Assembly (NCBI GenBank): GCA_910578175.1
Contig: CAJTPF010000029.1
Location: 1 to 17,709, forward strand
DNA: 17,709 nucleotides
DNA from: an uncultured Lachnospiraceae bacterium
GTDB lineage: Bacteria > Bacillota > Clostridia > Lachnospirales > Lachnospiraceae
Direction: 5' to 3'
The position numbers were made by a program, and so were the translations under genes. The notes under the pieces are model-generated. The model made no database searches, had not been told where the DNA came from, and saw only the letters and a program-made list of their open reading frames with translations. The number at the start of each line of letters is the position of its first letter. Position 1 is the first letter of the stretch. Shown here in pieces: positions 8,145 through 15,433 of this stretch.

Positions 8145-8304
8145 GAACTATCTTACCTTTCTGTTTTTATAAATAAAAAAGCAACCGCAAAACCGGGCTG
8201 CCTTTTATACAGGAATATCTTTGAGTTCCATACTGCAGTCCTAGTTTTGTTTAGGGACAGGATGGTACAAATAAACTGTCCTGTGAAATTTTACATATAA
8301 ACTT
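8145..8304 (-). promoter_or_regulatory. Structured leader RNA of the queD operon, candidate preQ1 riboswitch
   Basis: Read on the minus strand, the untranslated leader of about 160 nt can form hairpin P1 from GGACAG (8276-8281) and CTGTCC (8255-8260). This is followed by an A-rich tail (8240-8254, CTAAACAAAACTAGG), which resembles the tail of class I preQ1 aptamers as I remember them. The P1 3' arm can instead pair downstream: GTCCcTA (8252-8258) with TAGGAC (8238-8243). An antiterminator can form from CTGC (8235-8238) with GCAG (8198-8201) and GGAA (8226-8229) with TTCC (8212-8215); its distal arm shares bases with the terminator. The P1 loop does not match the preQ1-I loop consensus well, so the ligand class is inferred from context and the tail only. 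Confidence 0.55.
8171..8202 (-). terminator. Intrinsic terminator/attenuator in the queD leader
   Basis: On the minus strand GCAGCC (8196-8201) pairs with GGTTGC (8181-8186) around a nine-base loop, followed by six Ts. It lies about 30 nt before the queD start and well inside the leader, so it cannot serve the upstream gene alone. Its 5' arm is the sequence that the antiterminator hairpin would capture, as expected for a transcriptional switch. Confidence 0.75.
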
Positions 8305-8309
8305 CGATA

Positions 8310-8338
8310 AGTCTAACACACTGAAAATCTGATGTCAA
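8310..8338 (-). promoter_or_regulatory. Sigma-A promoter of the queD operon
   Basis: Minus strand: perfect -35 TTGACA (8333-8338), 17-nt spacer, -10 TAGACT (8310-8315, 4 of 6). Transcription would start near 8303. The -35 box contains the TGA stop codon of rnhA (8335-8337), so promoter and upstream gene overlap. Confidence 0.7.
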
Positions 8339-8949
8339 GTGATTCCCAACGCCTGTTTTGCCAGCTCATCCGCCATATCATTATATTTGTCCCCCGAATG
8401 TCCCGCAACCTTTACAAACTGAACCTGAAGCCTGTCTTTGATACTGTCGTAAAACGCTTTATAATCCTTTGTTCCCTTCCGGTTGGCCTTCCACTCTCCC
8501 AGACACCACCGGGCAATCCCTTCATAATCATGGTAAATGATAACTTTCTGAAATCCCTTTTCCAATGCATATTTCATGGCAGCTTCCGCTCCCTTGATCT
8601 CTCCCGCCACATTATTCATCGCCGCCAGCTCTTTATCTACAATCTTTTCTGAAAATTTGTACTCCCTGCCATGGTCCAGAATTACCATTCCATAAGAAAA
8701 CTCATCGGTACTGCCGCCGTAACTGCCGTCTACATACGCCGTAACCGTACCCGGTCCCGATTCCGGATGAATGTTACGCCTATCGGCGGTCTCCTGATGA
8801 TCTTCCATAAACCCCTGTGCTTCGGTCTTTGTGCCAAAACTTTTATATACAGCGCCGGAGTATCCGTTCACCTGGGCTTTACATTCCTCCCAGCTCAGAT
8901 AGATTCCCGGCTTTCTTCCTACTTTCACCGCATAAAATTTATTTGCCAT
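8335..8949 (-). CDS. rnhA: Ribonuclease HI with N-terminal viroplasmin-like RNA/DNA hybrid-binding domain
   Basis: Degrades the RNA strand of RNA:DNA hybrids. The N-terminal ~50 residues (KFYAVKVGRKPGIYLSWEEC, then a KSFGTKTEAQGFM segment) form the hybrid-binding domain shared with eukaryotic RNase H1. After a short linker comes the catalytic domain (68-204) with the acidic residues Asp74 (YVDGS), Glu117 (NVAGEIKGA), Asp141 and Asp194, and His184 in the AGHSG loop. The start is ATG at 8949, with GAGGAG 8 nt upstream; a GTG three codons earlier would touch the SD. It has its own promoter and is separated from queD by the leader, so it is not formally part of the queuosine operon, though no terminator separates them before the leader's own. 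Confidence 0.93.
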   Translation of the reverse strand: MANKFYAVKVGRKPGIYLSWEECKAQVNGYSGAVYKSFGTKTEAQGFMEDHQETADRRNIHPESGPGTVTAYVDGSYGGSTDEFSYGMVILDHGREYKFSEKIVDKELAAMNNVAGEIKGAEAAMKYALEKGFQKVIIYHDYEGIARWCLGEWKANRKGTKDYKAFYDSIKDRLQVQFVKVAGHSGDKYNDMADELAKQALGIT

Positions 8950-8981
8950 ACCATTCACTCCTCAAATTTCGTTTTATGCTC

Positions 8982-8987
8982 ATTATA
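8982..8987 (-). promoter_or_regulatory. Extended -10 promoter element of rnhA
   Basis: On the minus strand TGGTATAAT provides a perfect TATAAT with the upstream TGn of an extended -10. No good -35 box is present at the usual distance, which extended -10 promoters tolerate. It lies about 30 nt before the rnhA SD. Confidence 0.55.
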
Positions 8988-9031
8988 CCATACTTATTTT
9001 CAAACATCTACGGACGGCAAAACACTTTTCC

Positions 9032-9060
9032 TTGAAAAAACCTTGTTTCTATAGTAAAAT
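9032..9060 (+). promoter_or_regulatory. Promoter of the chemoreceptor-hemerythrin pair
   Basis: Plus strand: -35 TTGAAA (9032-9037), exactly 17 nt, -10 TAAAAT (9055-9060). It is divergent from the rnhA promoter, about 45 nt away. It looks like a vegetative sigma-A promoter; I see no sigma-28 flagellar consensus here, so this receptor may not be expressed with the flagellar regulon. Confidence 0.6.
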
Positions 9061-9104
9061 TAAAGTAATTTTTATTGCAGAAAAGAGAAAGGAAGGATAA
9101 ACAT

Positions 9105-10568
9105 ATGGACAAAAAAATTACCTCTGATTTAGAAAGAAACAACAAAACAGTAATGATCGCACATATTATTGATGTAACCGTAATTACAATATTATGCGTT
9201 CTTCAGGCCTATTCAGGCTCACTGGACAAGATGTATGCATTGATTGCCGTTCTGCTTGGATTTATACCTGTTGCAGCGGAATTTGCTTTCTGGAAAAAAA
9301 ATCACGAAACACTTGTGATCAAACATCTTGCCGCATGCGGATTCGGCATTTTTTATCTCTTTATCTTACTCACCGCAACCAATCATATGGTATTTGTATT
9401 TGTCATTCCGATGATACTTGTTGCAACTCTTTATAATGATGTAAGATATTCTCTTCTGATCAATACCATGATCGTTTTAGAAAATGCAGGAATCGTCATT
9501 GCCGGAGCAAATACCGGAAAATTCGGCTATGCGGGCCGTGATTCGGCAGTTATACAGATCGTGATAATGATTCTGATCACGCTCTATTCCATTTTCGCTG
9601 CCAGAACGATGACAAAAAATATGAATCAGAAAGTTGAAAAAGTAACGGAAGCACAGAATAAGACCGAACTTGTATTAAATGATATTTCCCGGCTGTCTTC
9701 TAAAATGAAAACGGAAATCAGAACTATTTATTCTGAACTGGAAAAACTCAACGGAGCATCCAAGATCACAAAAGAAGCCATGCAGGAAGTATCCACCGGT
9801 GCAACGGATACTGCCGAAGCCGTTCAGAACCAGATCCTTCAGACCGAATCCATCCAGAACAAGGTCGATATGGTAAACGAGGCGGCAAACCGTATTTCAG
9901 AAAATATGCAGAAAACTTTAATCGTACTGAAGAATGGCAGCCAAGATGTGGATCTGCTGGTCCGGAAAGTTGATATCTCGGTACAGAACGGCGCCGATGT
10001 GGCAAAAAAACTGGAAACACTGAATAAATACATAGAAGAAATGAATTCCATTGTAGAACTGATCAGCGGCATTACCTCCCAGACCGGCCTGCTGGCATTA
10101 AATGCAAGCATTGAAGCCGCAAGGGCAGGCGAAAGCGGCAAAGGATTCGCCGTAGTCGCAACGGAAATTTCTAAAATGGCTACGCAGACAGATGAAGCTA
10201 CTTTACATATTACGGAACTGATCCACAATATTTCTTCCTCCATCAGCGAAGTGGTGGGCGTGATCTACCAGATGATCTCCGGTATCAATGAAGAAAAACA
10301 AACCACGGTAAATACTGCCGACAGCTTTAATTCCATTCAGACAAATACTTTTTCCATCCGGGACAGCATTGAAACCCTTACCAGCAGTATTGTTGAATTA
10401 AAAGAAGCTAATCTTGTGATCGTCGATTCCATCCAGACCATTTCCGCGATCTCCGAAGAAGTGTCTGCACATGCCAGTGAAACCATGACCGCAGAAGAAG
10501 ATAATGCACAAATTCTGGATACCATTGCTTCAAAAATGCAGGAACTGATCAATCTGGTGGACGGCTGA
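9105..10568 (+). CDS. Methyl-accepting chemotaxis protein with multi-pass membrane sensor
   Basis: A 487-residue chemoreceptor. The first ~168 residues hold about six hydrophobic segments (roughly 17-36, 43-62, 72-91, 95-110, 115-135, 150-167) with very short loops. There is no large extracellular ligand domain and no recognisable HAMP. A long coiled coil follows, and the conserved signalling tip that contacts CheA/CheW lies near 316-360 (ITSQTGLLALNASIEAARAG, then GKGFAVVATEISKMA). Such a membrane-embedded sensor would detect membrane, redox or small hydrophobic signals rather than sugars or amino acids. The start is ATG at 9105, with AGGAAGG 8 nt upstream; a TTG ten codons earlier has no SD. 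The hemerythrin gene follows after 36 nt, so the two are probably co-transcribed. Confidence 0.93.
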   Translation: MDKKITSDLERNNKTVMIAHIIDVTVITILCVLQAYSGSLDKMYALIAVLLGFIPVAAEFAFWKKNHETLVIKHLAACGFGIFYLFILLTATNHMVFVFVIPMILVATLYNDVRYSLLINTMIVLENAGIVIAGANTGKFGYAGRDSAVIQIVIMILITLYSIFAARTMTKNMNQKVEKVTEAQNKTELVLNDISRLSSKMKTEIRTIYSELEKLNGASKITKEAMQEVSTGATDTAEAVQNQILQTESIQNKVDMVNEAANRISENMQKTLIVLKNGSQDVDLLVRKVDISVQNGADVAKKLETLNKYIEEMNSIVELISGITSQTGLLALNASIEAARAGESGKGFAVVATEISKMATQTDEATLHITELIHNISSSISEVVGVIYQMISGINEEKQTTVNTADSFNSIQTNTFSIRDSIETLTSSIVELKEANLVIVDSIQTISAISEEVSAHASETMTAEEDNAQILDTIASKMQELINLVDG

Positions 10569-10604
10569 AAACGTATTAAAAAGTATATGAAAGGAATCTG
10601 AACG

Positions 10605-11486
10605 ATGAATGAAGTTAAATGGAATGACCGGTTCAATCTGGGTGTTGATACCATTGATAAAGCGCACCAGCGGCTTTTTTCGATAATCGGCAAACTGATT
10701 GCCCTGAATGAAGATACTGCCAAACAGCAGCATGCCTGCCTGGAAGGCATTAAATATTTGAAAAACTATACTTTAAAACATTTTATCGAAGAAGAAAACT
10801 ATATGCAGTCCATTAATTACGAAGGATATGCCATACATAAAAGCCTGCATGACAATATGCGGGATAAAACGCTTCCTGCGCTTGAAGCGGAATTAGAAGC
10901 TGAAAACTATTCCGTAGAATCGGTCCGGCATTTTCTGGGGATCTGTGTGGGATGGCTGAACGGTCATATTATGATCGAAGATTATGCCATCACCGGACGG
11001 ACTTCCCACAAATGGATACATCAGCCTTCAGAAAACGAACTGGTATCCTTAGAAAAATCCATTATTCAGGGAATGCAGGAACTGTTCCGCAGAAATGCGC
11101 AGCTTGTCAGCGAACATTACAGCGGAGAAGATTTTTCGGATGAAAATAAAATCTGCTTCCGTTTAAACTATCTCTCGAAAGAAAAAACACGGCTGCAGAT
11201 TTTTCTGGTCTATGAAGAACGTCTGGCTCTTCATACCCTCAGCGAAATGCTGGGCAGACAGCTAAAAAGGGCGGATAAGACCGTCCTTTATGCTGTCAAA
11301 ATTTTGTCCCAGCAATTCGTAGAGCGGATAGGAACACATTTCAACCTTAAAAATATGTATAAGCTTGATAAAAATGATATGCTGACTTTTGACCAGTTTC
11401 TCCGGACATTTGATAAAACATATCCGGATTACAGTCTCTTATTCAGCACGGAAGGCAACGGATATTTTGCATTCTGTATCAGATAA
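10605..11486 (+). CDS. Bacteriohemerythrin with C-terminal domain of uncertain, possibly CheX-like, fold
   Basis: Residues 1-132 are a bacteriohemerythrin, a four-helix oxygen-binding di-iron domain. All seven ligands are present: His21, His59 with Glu63 (HFIEE), His78 with His82 (HKSLH), His121 with Asp126 (HIMIED). Bacteriohemerythrins are normally ~135 residues; this one has 293. The extra 150 residues are soluble and unrecognised by strict motif. Their pattern (strand, a short EERLALHTLSEMLG helix, a second helix, final strands) recalls the CheX/CheC fold, but the E-x2-N phosphatase residues are absent (helix AVKILSQQFVERIG). AAGGAA sits 8 nt before the ATG. It is the second gene after the chemoreceptor, suggesting an oxygen or NO signal to motility. 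It ends 7 nt before the stop of the convergent kinase gene. Confidence 0.9.
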   Translation: MNEVKWNDRFNLGVDTIDKAHQRLFSIIGKLIALNEDTAKQQHACLEGIKYLKNYTLKHFIEEENYMQSINYEGYAIHKSLHDNMRDKTLPALEAELEAENYSVESVRHFLGICVGWLNGHIMIEDYAITGRTSHKWIHQPSENELVSLEKSIIQGMQELFRRNAQLVSEHYSGEDFSDENKICFRLNYLSKEKTRLQIFLVYEERLALHTLSEMLGRQLKRADKTVLYAVKILSQQFVERIGTHFNLKNMYKLDKNDMLTFDQFLRTFDKTYPDYSLLFSTEGNGYFAFCIR

Positions 11487-11493
11487 CGGTCAT

Positions 11494-14400
11494 CTATTTT
11501 CTGCTTTCCCGAATCACTTCATCCAAAGTCTGATAAAGTTTATCTACATCTACAGGCTTTGATAAATGTCCGTTCATACCGCATTCCACAGACTTCTTCA
11601 GATCGTCATCAAAAGCGTTCGCCGACATGGCAACGATCGGTATCGTATGACAATCTTCCCGTTCCATGCTCCGGATTGCACGGGTTGCATCCAGCCCGTT
11701 CATTACCGGCATCATGATATCCATCAATATCACATCATAAGTTCCCGGTTCCGTGGTGCGGATACGCTCTACGGCCTGGGCCCCGTCAAAGACGCAGTCC
11801 ACCTTGAAATTCCGGTCTTCCAGCAGACACCTTGCGATTTCAATATTGATATCATTATCCTCTACTACCAAAACCCGGCAGCCATCAAAAGAAATCTCTT
11901 TTTTCTGCTCTTCGATCTCCATGTTCTCACCCAGTTTGATGGAAATCGAAAAGCTGAACGTACTGCCTTCTCCCGGTTCGCTGTCCAGTTCGATACTGCT
12001 TCCCATCATCTGGATCAGACGGCTGCTGATGGACAGCCCCAGACCCGTACCCTGCTGTTTGGACGGATTTGTACCGGCTGCCTGTTCAAAAGAGCGGAAT
12101 ACCCGATCCTGATCTTCTTTGGCAATACCGATTCCCGTATCTCTCACCGCAAAGTAAATTACAGATTCCCCGCCGGTACTCGTTTTCTCCTGTACCGTCA
12201 GGACTACTTTTCCTTTTACCGGAGTAAATTTCACGGCATTTCCCAGCAGATTGATGATCACCTGGCTGATTCTAATACGGTCTGCAAAATACCAGCCGTG
12301 GGTCAGTTCTGCCTGCTGTATAAAATCAATATCCTTTGCCGCTGCCTGAGGCGTTATCAGTTCCCGGATGGTATCCAGCATTTCATACATATTAAAATTA
12401 ACCGGTTCCAGCTTCATTTTACCGCTTTCGATCTTAGACATATCCAGAATATCATTGATCAGTCCCAGCAGATAATCCGAAGATGACTGAATTTTCTGCA
12501 GGCAGTCTGCAATCCTTTCCTGGCTTTGATCCTGCTGCAGGGCAATGGCCGTCATACCTATGATTCCGTTCATCGGAGTCCGGATTTCATGGCTCATACG
12601 GGATAAAAATTCTGATTTTGCCTTGCTGGCGATATCATACTGCTGCTGGTTTAACTGACTCTGGATCACCCTGCCAAGTTCTGCAAGATTCTGATACTCT
12701 TCCGGATTCTCCAAAATCTGTGGGGCGATCCCAAGTATACAGATATTACCCATATATTTACCGCTGTCATACATCGGAAGCAGTACGCCGGACTGTCCCT
12801 CTTCAATGCATAAAAAGCACCGGATCTCCTTCCGTCTGCTGTCGTCAGCCGTAAAATACCGGACTTCTTCCTTTCCCAGCCAGTGATGAAAGAGTTCTTT
12901 TTCCTCTTCTTTATATTTTCTTACACATTCATTAATGATTTCTCCATTTTCATGCCACTGATAATTCAGATAATTCGAATTAAAATCCGTCCGCAGCATG
13001 GATACCAAAACACTGCCGGCCTGATAAAACCTGCCGATCTTCCGGATCATAAGTTGCATCTGAGCCGGAAAATCGACTCCCTTGCCAAACAAATTCAGCG
13101 CAACAGATACAAGGCTCACGTCCTCCCCATATCCCAGGGAGTTAACCTCACGGCCGTGTATTGCCGGCAATCCGGTTCGTTTTTCTTCCGGAACGTCCTT
13201 ATAATCCATATATTTACTTACATTTCCTGCCGCCACCAGACTGCACGCCAGTTTCGCCATACCGATCAGTGTTTCTGTATTCTGATCCCTGCCGCCGCAT
13301 GCCAGACCCGCACACATATAAACATTAAAAGTTTCTGCTGCAAAAGCTGATTCTATCTTATCCAGTAATCCTTTGGTAAATTCCGCTGCCTGTTTTCCCG
13401 ACTGATCTTCCAGCCAGATCACAAACTCATCCCGATTCAGCCGCAACGCCACCGTCTGACAATCTGTTTTTCCGGTAAACTCGTGACATTTGCTGCGTAT
13501 CAGATTTCCGATTTCCTCAAGGATCATGTCTCCAAATACGATACCGTTTTTTTCATTGGACTCTTTCAAACGGTTCAATTGCAGATCGATCATGACTCCG
13601 TTCTGCCGCTTATGCCGATGCTGCTCCAGACACTCCATTCCAGCACTGAAAACATAAAGACCGGTAACCCCGTCCGTAGTATTTTTCCGAAGCTGCATGG
13701 CTTCCCGTTCTTTTTGTTCCTGAATATCACGGATACTTCCTACCAGTTTCCATCGTCTGCCGTCGGTATCATAAACCGTGTTTCCGGCAAGCGCTACCCA
13801 GATATAATCAGCGTCTTCCGGCCATTTTAAACGAAATTCCGCATAAATCTTATCAGAGCCGCTTTGCAGTTCCCGAATGGCATCCGCACGATCCAGATCA
13901 TAAATATAATCGGATCTAATAAAACTGCTCTCATATTCTTCGCACTGCCACTGTCCGCTCATCGTCTTATGATTTACAATATCCAGTATATGATTCTGCA
14001 GATTGTAGGAAAAAAAGATATCTTTTGAAGTTTCCAGAGCTACTCTGTAACGCTCTTTTTCCTCCAGAAGAATATTTTCTGCCTCCTTCTGTTTTTCCGT
14101 CAGCTGATTTACCACGTCATACAAGGCATCCACTTCCAGAATATTAGATGGTTTAAACTCCTGAAGCCCTGTGCTTCCCCTGCTGATACAATTCATCAGA
14201 CGCTGAACCGGTCTGGTCAGGTGTCTGACCATGAAATAAATGCCAAATACACCGAACACCAGACCGATCAGGATAGCGATCATCATCCAGACATAGAGCT
14301 GACGGCTCATTCCAAACAGATCTTTTTCGGTATTCAGTCCAAGAAACACCCATTCCGTATTCTCATAAGGTACATTATTGCTATACAGTTTTAAAGGAAA

Positions 14401-15426
14401 TACCGCTGCATATATTTTCTGTCCGTTCATCTGAACATCTTCCGCCAGCGAAAGATTATCATAATCCGTATTCTGCAGGCTGAAAGAACCTTTTACCGAA
14501 TGGATCTGATTATACAGTACGCCCTTCCCCGTCAGGGAATGATAACTGTTTCCGTCTCCCTTAACCGCCAGCATATACCCCGACTGCTGTGAATCGTTTA
14601 ATTCTTCCACCGGAAAATAATCATTCAGGCTCTTTGTGGAAATCTCTACTCCCAATACGCCATAGACCTTTCCGTTAAACCGGAGCGGCAGGGAATATGT
14701 GATCATTTCATAGGGATCTGCTTTTTTCTTTTCCAATGAAAACGGCATGGACCAGTAGCCCAGATCATCGGTATTGGCATCTTCATACTCCACACCGGCT
14801 CTCCACGGCTCATAAAAAAAGTTATCTGAAGTATTTTTACCCTGTCCATCCATATGAAACCGGGTGGTCCAGCCTGTATCCAGCGGAATATTCCACTCTC
14901 TGGAAAGATGCTTGCTTCCCCTCTCCAGTAATAAATCCGTATAATTTGCAGGATTTGTATCCGGGTCGGAGTCCCTGACGAAAAAACCGTCAAATTCTCC
15001 GGCTGCCTGCATATCTGCCCCTGTCAGAATAAGAAAAACCCCCGTGGCAGAACTGTTCTGCAATATATTCAGACATTCCGGGAACAGCAGTTTCAACAGT
15101 TCGTTTTTCATTTCTTCCGAACCGAAAACTTCTTCCAATTTCGTATCATGACTTGTCAGATACCGCTCCAGGCTTTCATTCATGGATGGCTCCCGCTCGT
15201 AAATAGATGCCCAGCTCTCTGTCATTTCATTTTGCAGAATCAGCTTTCTGTTTTCCACTAACCGGTTCATCATTCCTCCGGAATATTCTTCCAGCATTTC
15301 TGCAGTTCTTCTGATTACTAATGTTCCAAACGTGATAATACTCTGTATAAGCATTATTGCGATTAATGGAACCAGAAATATCCTAAATATGGTTAACTTT
15401 TTTCTTTTTCGACTTTTGACTTTCAT
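11494..15426 (-). CDS. Large membrane hybrid sensor histidine kinase (periplasmic sensor-HAMP-PAS-degenerate GGDEF-GAF-like-HisKA-HATPase-REC)
   Basis: A 1310-residue kinase. TM1 is at 12-38, an extracytoplasmic Cache-like sensor at 40-375, TM2 at 378-400 and HAMP near 400-450. PAS spans about 455-570. A GGDEF-type domain (580-745) has NRDEF at 664-668 in place of GGDEF and is probably not a cyclase. A GAF-like region lies near 765-925. HisKA has SHEIRTPMNG with phospho-acceptor His946. The ATPase domain has N box (NLLGNAVKF, 1059-1067), DTGIGI and GTGLGLS. The receiver has Asp1190, phospho-acceptor Asp1236 (MDIMMP) and Lys1290. There is no HPt or DNA-binding output, so a separate phosphotransfer partner is needed. 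It starts 7 nt after the SBP stop, with an SD (AGGTAGGG) that overlaps that stop, so the two are translationally coupled. Its ligand is unknown. Confidence 0.93.
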   Translation of the reverse strand: MKVKSRKRKKLTIFRIFLVPLIAIMLIQSIITFGTLVIRRTAEMLEEYSGGMMNRLVENRKLILQNEMTESWASIYEREPSMNESLERYLTSHDTKLEEVFGSEEMKNELLKLLFPECLNILQNSSATGVFLILTGADMQAAGEFDGFFVRDSDPDTNPANYTDLLLERGSKHLSREWNIPLDTGWTTRFHMDGQGKNTSDNFFYEPWRAGVEYEDANTDDLGYWSMPFSLEKKKADPYEMITYSLPLRFNGKVYGVLGVEISTKSLNDYFPVEELNDSQQSGYMLAVKGDGNSYHSLTGKGVLYNQIHSVKGSFSLQNTDYDNLSLAEDVQMNGQKIYAAVFPLKLYSNNVPYENTEWVFLGLNTEKDLFGMSRQLYVWMMIAILIGLVFGVFGIYFMVRHLTRPVQRLMNCISRGSTGLQEFKPSNILEVDALYDVVNQLTEKQKEAENILLEEKERYRVALETSKDIFFSYNLQNHILDIVNHKTMSGQWQCEEYESSFIRSDYIYDLDRADAIRELQSGSDKIYAEFRLKWPEDADYIWVALAGNTVYDTDGRRWKLVGSIRDIQEQKEREAMQLRKNTTDGVTGLYVFSAGMECLEQHRHKRQNGVMIDLQLNRLKESNEKNGIVFGDMILEEIGNLIRSKCHEFTGKTDCQTVALRLNRDEFVIWLEDQSGKQAAEFTKGLLDKIESAFAAETFNVYMCAGLACGGRDQNTETLIGMAKLACSLVAAGNVSKYMDYKDVPEEKRTGLPAIHGREVNSLGYGEDVSLVSVALNLFGKGVDFPAQMQLMIRKIGRFYQAGSVLVSMLRTDFNSNYLNYQWHENGEIINECVRKYKEEEKELFHHWLGKEEVRYFTADDSRRKEIRCFLCIEEGQSGVLLPMYDSGKYMGNICILGIAPQILENPEEYQNLAELGRVIQSQLNQQQYDIASKAKSEFLSRMSHEIRTPMNGIIGMTAIALQQDQSQERIADCLQKIQSSSDYLLGLINDILDMSKIESGKMKLEPVNFNMYEMLDTIRELITPQAAAKDIDFIQQAELTHGWYFADRIRISQVIINLLGNAVKFTPVKGKVVLTVQEKTSTGGESVIYFAVRDTGIGIAKEDQDRVFRSFEQAAGTNPSKQQGTGLGLSISSRLIQMMGSSIELDSEPGEGSTFSFSISIKLGENMEIEEQKKEISFDGCRVLVVEDNDINIEIARCLLEDRNFKVDCVFDGAQAVERIRTTEPGTYDVILMDIMMPVMNGLDATRAIRSMEREDCHTIPIVAMSANAFDDDLKKSVECGMNGHLSKPVDVDKLYQTLDEVIRESRK

Positions 15427-15433
15427 TTTATCC

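Noticed and set aside
8145..8304. THF riboswitch, considered because folE is in the operon
   Set aside because: The leader lacks the multi-helix pattern of THF aptamers; a small hairpin with an A-rich tail fits preQ1 better.
11566..12486. 306-codon plus-strand open frame
   Set aside because: It is antisense to the kinase HisKA/HATPase/REC coding region, has no protein-family features, and the minus-strand frame carries all the catalytic motifs.
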